Shown here one piece after another: positions 35,967 through 47,774 of a stretch of DNA of 64,000 bases. Location: the NCBI GenBank assembly GCA_029204225.1, contig CM055108.1, positions 8,492,601-8,556,600 of the forward strand, given 5' to 3'. Made by a program: the position numbers and the translations under genes. Every line of letters begins with the position of its first letter. Position 1 is the stretch's first letter. The notes under the pieces were generated by a model. That model saw only the letters and a list, made by a program, of their open reading frames with translations. It was not told where the DNA came from and searched no databases. Origin of the DNA: Diphasiastrum complanatum (taxonomy: Eukaryota > Streptophyta > Lycopodiopsida > Lycopodiales > Lycopodiaceae).

Positions 35967-38458
35967 TAACTAAAAAATGCTAGCACGAACAAGCTACCAC
36001 ACCTCATAAATTTCATTGTTAAGGAATTCAAGGTCATTGAGAAGTGGATTGATAGTGTTGTGTTAATTCAGCATGCATTTGTTTCTAGAACACATTTATA
36101 GCATTTACTTGTTCATTCTTGTGGCATTCGTAGGAAAGATGTTGCTCTATTTCCTCGTCCCTTCTACACTTACTTAGCACACTATTTTTGCCACCTCTTT
36201 GTCACTTTGACTGACAATGCGTGAGAATATTCTCATGGCAAATATTTGGTTTTAGTAGTCTTGGTTTGCAGATTTTTCAAATTACCTTTCCCAAGTGTGG
36301 ATCACTTTTGTGTCATTTGGCATTCAACCCTAAAATGATGGAATGCTCTTCATGGATTGTTCCTTCATAAATCTTTTGTCATCGTGTTGGCCTTATTAAC
36401 TCCCTTGAAGAGCCACCTTATGTTTATACTTTGTGAGGCATTCCTTATTGTCCGCATGTTTGAATAAATTTTGAAGTTTTTTTTTTAATGTTATGCTTCT
36501 TTTTCTAAGACTCCTAATTCATGTTGAATTTTCTTTCTTTCATGCATGTTCTCATTTATGCAACAGATTGGAGTAGAACTCGTGAGCTCAAGAAAAAGAA
36601 AGGAAGTCACCACCTATTGGAGGATGGACTTTTGTTGGGTATTGTTGTAGTTCTCTTATGTTATAAATCTGGAATTTGTCACCATTTGCATACCCCCTTA
36701 GTGCTAACACATAAATTTATTCTTTCTTTTCCAAAATTGGGAATTGACCTTTTTTTTTATATGGAGAAGTATGGAGGCTTGATTTTGTACATTTTATTTC
36801 CTCCCGTGATATAAAGCTCAATTTGTTAAAAAAATTTAGATAAGAGCTTGAAAATAGAGATGCATCTTCCAGTAAATGGACAAGTTGTATGGAGATTTGT
36901 CTCCATCGTAAAAAACGTAGGTCATGTTGTATTAGGATTCTTCAAGTGTTGTTGAAAGACTAGTATTTAGGATTGAATCAAAATATAGTCTTGCCAAACC
37001 AGGCAACAAAATAGGGTCTAGTAGGCCCCTAATTCATAGGGTGCAAAATTCCCAATTCAAAGAGCAAAGGTGGTTGTTTCAAAAGCAATTTATAATTTCT
37101 ACATATGATTAGTTAAAAGGAAGAAGACATGGACTAGACAAATCGAAATAAAGTGAGGTAAGAAGACATGATAGTTTTAAGACTATGACTCTAGTTGATA
37201 TAGTCGATGAGATAAAGTACCAATCGGGTATTTTTTATTTGATTCATGAACTTATTTGGTAAATCTCTATCTAACAATACACGAGCACTTATGCTAAATC
37301 CTATGTATACGAAAGGAACACGATGGTGTATAATGTTAAGGTCAAGCTTGGTGGAGATTTTTGGCTGAGGACTAATATGCCAGTTTTTAAAGTTTTACGA
37401 TATATTCAAAAAGGGAGTAGAAGTTGTGTAGCTCAACTAGAATGCACAAGATGAAGTTTATATCTAATGTAGCAATAGAAACTAGGCGAATTAAATAGAG
37501 TTAAGGACCCAAACAAGTGCCTTGAAAGTTTGTGTTTGCACATGTTGTCTTGTATGTGGAGTGATAAAGGCTCAATGGCTAGGTTAACGACATAATGGGC
37601 AACCTTGTTTAATGCTAATGCCAATCTTCAAGATAGAATGCCATTATATTTGGATCAAAACATCGAAAAGAAAATTCTAGTAAATGTGGTCATTCACTTT
37701 ACCTCAAAGTGGATGGAATCTGCATTGATATATTGTTACATTATGTTGATGGTGTTGTATTTGCAAGATGTAGTGATGTTGAGATTTCCAAGTATGGAAT
37801 TTGTATCTTGAGGGACTTCATTGTATCTTAGCAATGGAGATTTGGAGAAATTATAATATTGATTTCTTATGGCAAGGAAATGTTGTAGTCTATCCATATC
37901 ACATTGTAAAATTGAGATAAGTGATAGTGAAACATCTTATACGGACACTATTATCTATATCAATCGGGATATTGTAAATAAGTCTCTTAATAAAGAAAAT
38001 TCTCAAAAGCATAGGTTATCTCTTGAAATCAAGAGCTCTATATTATTCATGTGAAGTTGGATCTAAGGGGCATTGTGAAAATACATGCGAATCACAATTT
38101 CATTATTTTAGGTTACAAAAGTAACACAAGATAGGCCTCAAGACTATGTCAAATGTAGGCCACATTCACATGTTCTCAAGTGGGCCATCAAGCTTGGAAA
38201 TGGAGCTATGTGTCACATGAGCCAAATTGGGCTAAATATCACTTTAGGCCAAATTCCAACTTCAAAAGAATATTGGAGAGACTCTGATTTAAGCATCACC
38301 TCCATATTTTGATGAGGTTTTATGAAGGAGCCTAAAATTTGACATAGCATATGAGTTGATTGCTATAAAAAAAAGGATAAATTGAAAGTGAGAACTAAAA
38401 CTAGTTTCCCAACAATAATTTTACTCTGATTGGATCAAGAGAAAGAAATACCAAGATA
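35967..38458. other. No recognisable gene
   Basis: AT-rich. Several short frames exist but none shows a conserved domain or codon pattern I can defend. Possibly very old TE remnants. Confidence 0.45.
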
Positions 38459-38531
38459 TGTTACAAATTATCAATTACAATGTCATGTGCCAAGTCTAAG
38501 CTTATAGCAATTACAATGGAAGTAAAGCTAA
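38459..38531 (-). repeat. Presumed chromovirus LTR, far end (U5 side)
   Basis: Begins TGTTACAAATTATC on the plus strand (reads ...TAACA at the minus-strand end) and is interrupted by the next element; the LTR appears to continue at 43774-44265. The outer boundary is inferred only from the TG/CA rule. Confidence 0.4.
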
Positions 38532-39447
38532 TGTTGTAAAGCTGACTCAGGTGCACCCAGCATGCCCTGTAAGACTCAAAGGGGTGACACTCTCTAAGGT
38601 CCCAGAGCAAGTTAGAACGTCAAGGACTGAGCCTCCGACCTGTGGTGAGCCAGTCAAGTAGTCACAAAGTCATGAGCTAGCTCTGGAGCTCGAGTCATGG
38701 CCTAGCTAGGCAGGTTGATTCGGCCGCCGGGACGGCTCCCGGGACCCATGTCCGGGAGCCAGACTGATTCTGCTAGGCTTGCCAGGCTTAATCAGCAAAA
38801 TAAAAACTAAGTCCTAAAAAGCGTGCTTTACCAGAAAGCACTATGTTTCAAACCAGAGGGGGTGCGCCGAATCACAGCAGAACTATAGGGGGAGTCCGGT
38901 AGACAGAAACTTGGGCAGCTCAACCAGTGCCAAGAATCCAGTCGCCAGGTCTCAGCTCCCTCTACCAGCACGAGCCAGGCACAATGCCCAGCACGTGTTG
39001 GTGGCCCCGAGACCGGTCAGTCTATGTATGAATGTAACCTCTTCCAAATCTAATAAAGTTGATCCTTGGGGATGATTACCATTTCGGATTCGCCTCCGGG
39101 ACTGGTCCAAGTGGAAGGACCCTTACTACAACCTTTTTGCGTCGCTGGCGCCTAAGGGTCCCTGTCATCGACATGGGGCTTGCCGCTATGCCAATTGGTC
39201 AGTTTGGCAACCACTATGCCTTGGGTTTCATGTGTGGCTTGTCTTTGCCTTTGGTTACCTTTTGGGGACGGATTCTGAGTTGGCTTTCGGGTTGGTTGGG
39301 ATTCCAGTTTTCTTAAGTCTGAATGGTTAAGCTTGTTACGTTTCTGAGTTGGCTTTTACGTAAGTGCATGATGGATGAATGTTAGAATTAAGCGCGTGTT
39401 GGGGAAACCGCTCAAGTCCCAGCACCCTTTGAGGCGCCGGTGCAACA
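38532..39447 (+). repeat. 5' LTR of TR-GAG element
   Basis: 916 bp, TG...CA. AATAAA at 39052-39057 may act as polyadenylation signal in the 3' copy. The same 85-codon non-ATG frame (39059-39316) stays open in both LTRs, probably by chance or high sequence identity. Confidence 0.93.
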
Positions 39448-39449
39448 TG

Positions 39450-39461
39450 TGGTATCAGAGC
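39450..39461 (+). other. Primer-binding site of TR-GAG element
   Basis: TGGTATCAGAGC, exact match to the initiator tRNA-Met type, two bases after the LTR end. Confidence 0.95.
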
Positions 39462-39538
39462 CGACTAGCCGGTCAGATATGCAAGTCTCACAGGGATGGC
39501 CACGTTTTGGGATTTGTCAAGACAACCGTTGCGCAAGG

Positions 39539-39924
39539 TGCTGCCCACAGTGTAAGCACGGGTGCGTCCACGGTCGGGGTGGTCGGCAGAACAGGGGACT
39601 TGATGAGTCAAAGTGCTGCCCTCGAGGTGTAAGCACGGTCACTTTCTCGCGGTTCGGGCCTGGCGCTGTCTGCACGTAGGACGGATGAGGCAAAGTGCTG
39701 CCTAGGTAGGTGAAAGCACGGTCTGTACCTTGCGGGGTGCGGGGCGACATATTCGAACTGTACGGGTTAACCATTGATACAGAGATGCTGCTCGAATTCG
39801 GGTGTAAAGCACGGGTGGTTAGTTGCCGGTGCAGGATAGCTGCTGATCGTTTAGCTATAAGGGCTATCGACCAAAAAGTGGTGGGGCGTGACTGAGGCAA
39901 TGTGCTGCTTAATGGTGAAAGCAC
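39539..39924 (+). repeat. Leader array of five GTGCT...AGCAC hairpin units
   Basis: GTGCT and AGCAC pair across short loops at 39539-39559, 39613-39636, 39695-39719, 39785-39812 (first arm ATGCT) and 39902-39924. Unit spacing is 74, 82, 90 and 117 bp. Consensus is roughly GAGGCAAAGTGCTGCC, 7-9 variable bases, then GTGAAAGCACGG. The array lies between primer site and gag ATG, where packaging or translation signals are expected. Confidence 0.82.
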
Positions 39925-40279
39925 GGATGGTTGGATGGATGTTTCCCCGTGGGCTAATTCTGTGATAGATTTGTGTAGGCGGGGCTAGGCAAAGGTCCTA
40001 CGTCCGGTCTCAGGGGGGTTTGTGGCTTGAGAGGGATCCTCTGTGTTTGCTTTGGTTGGTATGTTCCGTTTGTCGTGTGCTTGCTTGGACACAAATGACC
40101 TGGTTCCTACTTGGCTCTCAGGTGATGTGGGCATGCTAAGTTTGAGAAAGGGATATTTTCATTGAAGCTGATTTAATAAAGAAGAAAAGAGAGCTGTGGG
40201 GCTCGGCTGACAGAAGGGAGAGCTTCAAATATAAAAAGGATTGAGGCGATAATCTGTTGGAAGTACACCTCTGACTATA

Positions 40280-42493
40280 ATGGAGGACCATCTTGAAGAG
40301 TTACGAGCACTGACGGATGGAGAAGAGCTGACTCGAGAATACAGCTCTCGCATGCATCGAGATGGCACCAGGTCCAAGTCGAGAAAGAAAGAGCGTATGC
40401 ACTCCACAGTGGCGCCCCTCCACGAAGAGATGGGTGGCCCTTCTGAACCTACACCAAGAGATGAACCCTTGTTAGAGGCGCAACAGGACCTCTTTGAAGT
40501 GAAGATGCGACAATACTTATCAAGCGCAATGACGGCTATGCTTAGCGAGGTGAAGAAGGATAGAGAAACCGAAAGGAAAGAATGGCAAACATCCTTGCGA
40601 GCCATGAATCTTACTCAAATTAACCTTGCTAGAGAAATGAGAGACGGGCTAACACAGCTCGAAGCCAGGTTTGAAGAGTTGGAAGCAACTAGGGGGAATG
40701 CAGTGGCGCCTCCTCCACAGATACCAAGAGAACCACGAGCGCGAAACACGAAGGGCCCAAGAAAGACTGCCAAAGTGAAAGCACCACCTACTTTCAAAGG
40801 AGAGCGTGACATTCGAGTTGTGGAAGATTGGTTGTTTCACATGGACCATTACTTCCGTCCGATGAACACTCCTGAGGAAGAAAGAACTGACTTGGCATTA
40901 GCATATTTTGAGGGCTACACTACAAATTGGTACCGGATGGCAAGAATGCATTTTCAAACATGGGACGCATTCAAAGCCGCGTTACGAGAGGAGTTCATAC
41001 CGAAGGATTCACACATGAGATTGAGGACAGAATTATCGGGGCTCAAACAGAAAGGGTCATTGCGAGAGTACCTCAATAAATTCAGACAGAGTGTATGGGT
41101 TATTGAAGATATGTCTGAGGCGGACAAAACTCATTACCTATTGTCTGGAATGCAATCTTGGACCCGGCGTGCGATAGACAACTACATGCCCCATGATTTC
41201 AATTCAACTATTCGAGCGGCTGAAATGGTTTGTGATTATGAGAGCACATTGGCACCAGCTGCTCCCGCAACCTCAACAAGAGTATTTAGTGGATCCAGAC
41301 CGAGTCTGAGCTTCTTTTCAAGGGGGGACTCAGCTCCAAATGTCAACTAAGCCTCGAGTAGCGTGAACAAATTCCCAACAAAAACAGGGTTTGGCAACCA
41401 AGGCAACAATGGAGGGAACATGTTCCAGAGAAGAAACAATGTTGGACCTTCAGCTAGTCACAGCAACAGCTCACCAACAGTGGGCAGTTCCATGCGTTGC
41501 TTCAACTGTCATCAGCAAGGTCACTCTTGGAGGTCATGCCCCAAACCATTGAATAAGCAAATCATAGCTGCCATTGAAGGATTTGATAGGATGGAGAGAG
41601 AGGCATTTGATCAAGAAGATGGTGAACAAGATGATGAAGAGGGCCCAGAAACGGATTTGACGGAGTCTGACCTGAATGCCTTGCAACAGATAGGGGCACT
41701 TGCGACGTATCGTGAACATTTTATGGCGACTCCTGCGAGAGGATCCAAGTTATTGTACTTGAAAGGCTGTATTCAAGGCAGGATCACTTACTTCATGGTA
41801 GACCTGGGAGCGTCACATAACTACTTGTCAGAAAAACTGACAGGAGAATTGGACATCCAATGTGAAGAAAATGTGACTCCTCTTTGTGTGGAGACCGCGA
41901 AAGGTACAATGACCACTTGTAGATTGGCAACCAACTTACCAATCTCTCTGGGAGCCTAGAAGAATCGACTAACGTTCACAATCTTGAAGATGGATGCCTT
42001 CGACGCTATTTTGGGATTAAGCTGGTTTAACGAACATGTGGTGGCCTTCTTGGCAAAAGGGGTTAACCTTGTGTTATTATATAATGGCAGGAGACCTTGT
42101 GTCGTCAGAGCTGTGCCAGGGGATCAACTAGAAAAGAACGACACAAATGAACCTAAGCCAACCATTCCTCCCAATCTCATTCACCTATTTAACGAAGGAC
42201 AGCCAACAGTGACAGACCAGCTGACACGAGAACAAATGGAGCCAACATTGCCTATAATCTCTACATCAAAGGTGAATTCAAGTGCCGATGCAGAGCTCAA
42301 GGAGCTCACCTTGTGTGACCAAGCGAAAGCTCACTTCTTTAACGAAGGACATCCAACAGTGACAAACCAGCTGACGCGAGGTCAAATGGAGCCAACATTG
42401 CCTGCAGTTTCTACATCAAAGGTGAATCTAAGTGCCGATGCAGAGCTCAAGGAGCTCAACTTGGACGACCAAACAAAATATGTAGAGTCCTAG
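40280..42493 (+). pseudogene. Gag, zinc knuckle and protease-like frame of the TR-GAG element
   Basis: One frame of 738 codons from the ATG at 40280, broken only by TAA at 41348-41350 and TAG at 41957-41959; frame is kept across both, so each looks like a single point mutation. Residues about 150-320 are a Retrotrans_gag domain (APPTFKGERDIRVVEDWLFH, WDAFKAALREEFIP, GSLREYLNKFRQSVWVI). A zinc knuckle CFNCHQQGHSWRSC is encoded near 41500. A retropepsin-like domain follows at about 41760-42060 with MVDLGASHNYLS, where the catalytic DSG reads DLG, and DAILGLSWF. The C-terminus has a tandem duplication of about 49 residues. The frame ends in non-coding DNA, with no pol. The protease may be inactive. 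Confidence 0.85.
42190..42480 (+). repeat. In-frame ~147-bp tandem duplication at the gag-protease C-terminus
   Basis: Two units, each encoding FNEGxPTVTxQLTRxQMEPT, then STSKVNxSADAELKEL; a few residues differ, so the duplication is not brand new. Function unknown. Confidence 0.88.
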
Positions 42494-42850
42494 GGGACTC
42501 ATCCAGATGTGCGACGAAAACGACATATCTGAGGCTTAAGGGAGCCGTAAGTACCTTTTTCTTTCATGCTAATAAAGTAAGCCGCATTTCTCATTGAGGA
42601 GTGAGCTTCAGTTTAATGTCTAAGTGCAGCAGCTTCACATAGGTTTTACGTAAGTGAACTAGATCCACACTTTTCCTGTGCTGGGTGTAAAACACAATAT
42701 CATTACTCCGCTTTACAGTTGGTTTCCTTTGGCCGGTGAATCAAGCCCGTGCCCTTGTATATGTGACTAAATTCTAGCCGGTGAATTAAGCCCGTGCCAT
42801 GAGTCTTAGGTTCTAGTTTGGCCCTGATGAGGACATCAGCTTTCTCAAAC
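42494..42850 (+). other. Non-coding 3' region of TR-GAG element
   Basis: About 350 bases between the end of the frame and the purine tract; includes a repeated GCCGGTGAATxAAGCCCGTG word at about 42732 and 42778. No pol similarity. Confidence 0.6.
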
Positions 42851-42860
42851 GAGGGGAGGA
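42851..42860 (+). other. Polypurine tract of TR-GAG element
   Basis: GAGGGGAGGA immediately before the 3' LTR. Confidence 0.88.
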
Positions 42861-43773
42861 TGTTGTAAAGTTGACTCGGGTGCATTCAGCGTGCCCTGTA
42901 AGACTCAAAGGGGTGACACTCTCTAAGGTCCCAGAGCAAGTTAGAACGTCAAGGACTGAGCCTCCAACCTGTGGTGAGCCAGTCAAGTAGTCACAAAGTC
43001 ATGAGCTAGCTCTGGAGCTCGAGTCATGGCCTAGTAAGGAAAGCAGGTTGATTCGGCCACCGGGACGGCTCCCGGGACCCATGTCCGGGAGCCAGACTGA
43101 TTCTGCCAGGCTTGCCGGGCTTAATCAGCAAAATAAAAACTAAGTCCTAAAAAGCGTGCTTTACCAGAAAGCACTATGTTTCAAACCAGAGGGGGTGCGC
43201 CGAATCACAGCAGAACTATAGGGGGAGTCCGGCAGACAGAAACTTGGGCAGTTCAACCAGCGTCAGGAATCCAGTTGCCAGGTCTCAGCTCCCTCTACCA
43301 GCACGAGCCAGGCACAATGCCCAACACGTGTTGGTGGCCCCGAGACCGGTCAGTCTATGTATGAATGTAACCTCTTCCAAATCTAATAAAGTTGATCCTT
43401 GGGGATGATTACCATTTCGGATTCGCCTCCGGGACTGGTCCAAGTGGAAGGACCCTTACTACAACCTTTTTGCGTCGCTGGCGCCTAAGGGTCCCTGTCA
43501 TCGACATGGGGCTTGCCGCTATGCCAATTGGTCAGTTTGGCGACCACTATGCCTTGGGTTTCATGTGTGGCTTGTCTTTGCCTTTGGTTACCTTTTGGGG
43601 ACGGATTCTGAGTTGGCTTTCGGGTTGGTTGGGATTCCAGTTTTCTTAAGTCTGAATGGTTAATCTTGTTACGTTTCTGAGTTATGTAAGTGCATGATGG
43701 ATGAATGTTAGACTTAAGCGCGTGTTGGGGAAACCGCTCAAGTCCCAGCGCCCTTTGAGGCGCCGGCGCAACA
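42861..43773 (+). repeat. 3' LTR of TR-GAG element
   Basis: 913 bp, TGTTGTAAAG ... CGGCGCAACA; matches the 5' LTR along its length, with small indels near 43040 and 43680. Confidence 0.93.
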
Positions 43774-44265
43774 ACTAAGAGCAAGAAAAGTACAAAGCAT
43801 TCAAGATAACATATCCATAGAAAACTAAAAACACAAGGATCTCCATAGAATCTCAATAGAAATGAAAGGAAGAGTACAAATCAATGGAAATTGAGCATGG
43901 ATTCATGTAGATAGGGCATGAGACCTAGCAATGGAAATCCCTATGGCTCACATTCACAAGGAGGAAGCAAGAAGCTCTCACTTGTAAATGAGCCAAAAGA
44001 TCCCAAAATTGATGTCTCTTGCCTAGTTATAGACAGTGCTCTCACTTAACTAAACTTAACTATCTTGAGGGATAGTTAGCCCTTGTTAAGTGTTATTTAG
44101 ACTACCTTGGGCCCTTATTGGCCTATTATCCTTATTAATTACTTTGAAGGGCCTAAAGAGAGAACCGCCTTGTTCTTAAGGCTAATAGCTCCTTTTGGGC
44201 CTACAAAGCTTACAATGGATATTCTAATGCTTTGATACGTACTGATGTATTCAAAGTACAAGACA
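43774..44265 (-). repeat. Presumed 3' LTR of gypsy chromovirus (main part)
   Basis: On the minus strand the sequence GTAGGGGGAG (purine tract, 44266-44275) is followed by TGTCTTGTACTTTG, a good LTR start, downstream of the chromodomain frame. The TR-GAG element is inserted near the other end. No second LTR remains for comparison. Confidence 0.55.
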
Positions 44266-44369
44266 CTCCCCCTACTTAAACATTTTTGTCCTCAAAAATG
44301 AAGACATTAGCTTGGTTACTCTAGTGATACAATCAGGTAGTATCAAGGGTGAATGACATTTCCAATAGC

Positions 44370-47300
44370 TTATGGTAATAGTCGTGGGCAATTTTGAATA
44401 AATGAGTTGTTGACCCAAGAACTGTCTTCATCATAAAGGTTCTTCCAATGAATTAGATATTCTTTAATTATCTTCCCATTTTGCAATACCTTGTCCCGAT
44501 ATCCAACAATTTTAGCTGGTTCTAGAACCATATTACCCTCATGATCCAACGGTGGTAGAGTGGCAGTTGCAATTGAGTGTTCTCCCAAACTCCTCTTTAG
44601 GAGAGATACATGGAACACACGATGCATACGGGTCATTGATGGTAGATCTAGTTTGTAATTCAACTCCCCGATCTTCTTCACAATCTTGAAAGGCCCATAA
44701 AATCTTGGAGCTAACTTTTTGCTTTGAGTTGTCTTCAGCTTAGTGTATCTATAAGGTTGTACCTTAAATTTACAAAATCCCCTTCAACAAAATCATGAAA
44801 AGTCCTTTTTTGATCAGCATATTGCTTCATTCGTATCTGTGGCTTTAATATGCTCCCGATTGACTCTCAAAATATCAAATATGTGATGAACCTGGTCCAA
44901 AACTGCTGGAACTACAACCTCTGACAAATCCACACTAATGGGTTGTAATGTTTCATGGACATATAATGGAAAGAAAGGTGTCATACTGATTGACACATGT
45001 GGAGTGCTATTATAACAAAATTCAACGAGGTACAACCAATCGACCCACTTTGTCTGGTGATCCAAAACAAAATGTCGCAAATAACACTCCAACCACTGGT
45101 TGACCCTTTTCGTTTGCCCATCAGTTTCTGGATAAAATGATGTACTTAAGCACAATTCAGTGCCCAACTTATCCATTAAGACCTTCCAAAAAGTGGAAAT
45201 AAACTTGCCATCTCTATTGCTCACTCTCTCCTTCGGTATTCCATGTAACTTGAAGACATTCTTCAAGAATATTTGGGCTATTTGAGTTGCACTATCAGTA
45301 GTTTTATAAGGTAAGAAATGTGCATACTTCATGCCGATCCACCACCACATAGCTATCATCGTATCCCCCATTCGTTGTTGGCAAGGAAGGTATAAAATCC
45401 ATGCTAATACTTGTCCAACATTGTAGAAATAGATAGCGGATGCAATAAACCTAGTTGCTTGACATGTTCCACCTTATTCGCTTGACAAGGAATAAATTCC
45501 TACACATATGTGTATATAGCTTTCTTCATACCAGCGCATTTGAATAGCTCTCGGATGTTTTGATATGTCTTTAACATTCCACTATGCCCAGCACTTGGAG
45601 ATGAGTATAATACTTGCGCAATGAACTTGGATTTAGTAGCAAGCACAACTCTAGAATTGTCATACAACAATATTTGTCCTTGCTTCTTATAACCGGGATG
45701 AACAGCTGAATTAGAGTCTTGAAATTCCTCCCAAATCTCTTGTAAATCTGGATCCTCCATATACTCTGCTTGAGTGTCTCTTATCCAATCTGCACTTAAT
45801 GCAATTATTGCGAAGATTGTGCCGAATCTCAAATTTGACCACAACATTTTGTGCTCCTCCATTAAGGGATGATCCAAAATTTCATTTTGATGTTCCGCCA
45901 AGTATGCCGCATATTTCTCTGTAGATTTCGAAGATGCATTCATCTGTCAAGAACATATTCTTGATAGCGCATCTGCAACTACATTGTCCTTCCCTTTAAG
46001 ATATTCAATGTTAAAATCATAGGATTGAACCTATGACAACCATCTTTTTTGCTTATCATTTAATTGTGTTTGGCTCAAGAAGTATTTCAAACTATGATGG
46101 TCACTTTTAATCAAGAATTTAGAACCATATTAATAGTGTCACCATTTCTTGAGGGCATGCACAATTGCCAACATCTCCTTATCATGAGTAGGATATGATG
46201 CTTCCCCGCTGACATCCACTATAACCATGAAGTGTAAGCTAAAGTTGGGTTGCACTAATAAAGGAGCCGTTACCAACGATTCCTTAAGAGCTTCGAAAGC
46301 CAACTGAGTTCCTTCATTGCATTCAAAATTATCCTTTCTCAAAAGATGGGTGAGCGGTGCTAGAACTTTTGAGATGTCCTGGATAAATATTCTATAATAG
46401 AATGCTAAACTCAGGAATCCTCTCAATTCTCTAATGTTGTCAGGTGATTTCCAATTCTTGATTGCCTCAATCTTCTTCTGGTCCACCTTGATTCTTTCCT
46501 TGGACACAATGTGCCCCAAGTATTCCACCTCATCTCAAGCAAATTCACATTTGGTAACCTTTGCAAACAACTTGTATTCTTGAAGAATACTTAAAACTGT
46601 ATCCAAATATTTCACATGTTCTTCCATGTTTCTACTATATATCAAGATGTCATCAAAGAATACCAAAACAAATAAATAAAGATAAGGTTCAAAAATACGA
46701 TTCATAAGATCTTGAAAAGTGGCAGGAACATTAGCTAATCCGAAAGGCATAACTTTTATTTAATAATGTCCCCTATCAGTTCGGAAAGCTGTTTTATGCT
46801 GATTCTCTTCTTTGACCTTAATTTGAAGGTATTCTGAACATAGATCTATTTTCGAAAAGATGTTGGCTCCCTTTAAAGCATCCAACAAATCATCCACCCT
46901 AGGAATTGGATATCTGTTTTTGATGATCACTTTGTTAAGAGCTCGATAATCAATACACATCCTGAACATTCCATCCTTCTTCTTAACCAGCAACATGGGA
47001 GAGGCAAAAGGTGATTTACTTCGAACAATAAATTCTTGTGAGAGTAACTCCTACACCTGTTTATGGACTTCTTCTTTTTCAGCCCTTGATAGTCTGTAAG
47101 GTGGTAAATTGACCAGTTTAGTTTCCGATTCCAATTCAATGGGATGGTCATAAATCGAGTAGGAGGTTCACCTTTGGGTAACTGATCAGCAAACACATCG
47201 GAAAATTTACCCAAGATCTTCCGAATCTTTGGATCATTCACACTTTGTTTTACCTTGGACAATGCTTTTGTTTTGACTTCTTTGACTTGTCCCTCAACTT

Positions 47301-47770
47301 CTTCGATCCTGAGCACAAACATTTCCACATTCGATCTAGACAGCCTTTGAGCCTTCTCCACAAAAATCAGCTGCAAAGTTGAAGATTGTTGAGTAGATTA
47401 AACGTTGTGTAGTTTTCCTTGTCTAAAGCTCATCACTCCTTGATCGAAGTTGATTGTCACATTCCCCAAGGTCTTACTCCATTCCACTCCTAGTATAACA
47501 TCAATTGGGCCCAGCTCCACAATATGGAAACTTGTTTTGAGAGTATAATCCTAGATTTGCAAATTAACCACTAGGGTGATGTTATTATAAGGAATGAATA
47601 CTCCATTGGCAATCTGTACTCTCATCATATCAAAATGATCAAAGATACTAAACCGCAGCTTCATAATGACTTACTATTAAAGAAATTATGCATACTACCA
47701 CTATCTATTAAGCAGAACACTGTCCTTCCATTATGAATGCTTGCACATGGAAGGTTTTGCTAGATGTTTG
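44370..47770 (-). pseudogene. Decayed Ty3/gypsy chromovirus pol (protease to chromodomain)
   Basis: Read leftward: retropepsin motif LIDSGSMHNFF near 47720 with a stop soon after; linker; RT start ([28 protein letters not shown]) at 46996-46760; [16 protein letters not shown] and [11 protein letters not shown] at 46750-46535, with both catalytic Asp retained; RNase H (EYLGHIVSKERIKVD, HDKEMLAIVHALKKW) at 46528-46139; integrase zinc-binding and core (GHSGMLKTYQNI, HGIPKERVSNRDGKF, YPETDGQTKRVNQ) at 45943-44814, where the usual SDRD reads SNRD; and an integrase C-terminus with chromodomain (VFHVSLLKRSLG, EYLIHWKNLYDEDSSWV) at 44681-44370. Stops and indels separate these blocks. Gag and the 5' LTR are lost at a break near 47775. 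Confidence 0.88.
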
Positions 47771-47774
47771 CGGG

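Larger units (their letters stand above)
38532..43773 (+). mobile_element. Non-autonomous TR-GAG-type LTR element (gag and protease-like only)
   Basis: A 5.2-kb element with ~915-bp LTRs (TGTTGTAAAG ... GCAACA), a perfect tRNAiMet primer site, a purine tract, and flanks GCTAA/ACTAA that agree at four of five bases as a slightly mutated target duplication. Its only coding content is a gypsy-type gag, zinc knuckle and protease-like domain; there is no RT, RNase H or integrase anywhere inside. The LTRs differ by roughly 25 positions plus small indels (near 3%). Base composition is clearly richer in GC than its surroundings. It would depend on a helper element for replication. Confidence 0.93.

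Noticed and set aside
36521-36814. 97-codon plus-strand frame
   Set aside because: AT-rich, no conserved motif, no supporting splice or regulatory context.
39059-39316. 85-codon frame conserved in both TR-GAG LTRs (also 43392-43649)
   Set aside because: Starts at TTG, sits in LTR sequence that is about 97% identical overall, and has no recognisable domain; conservation follows from LTR homology.
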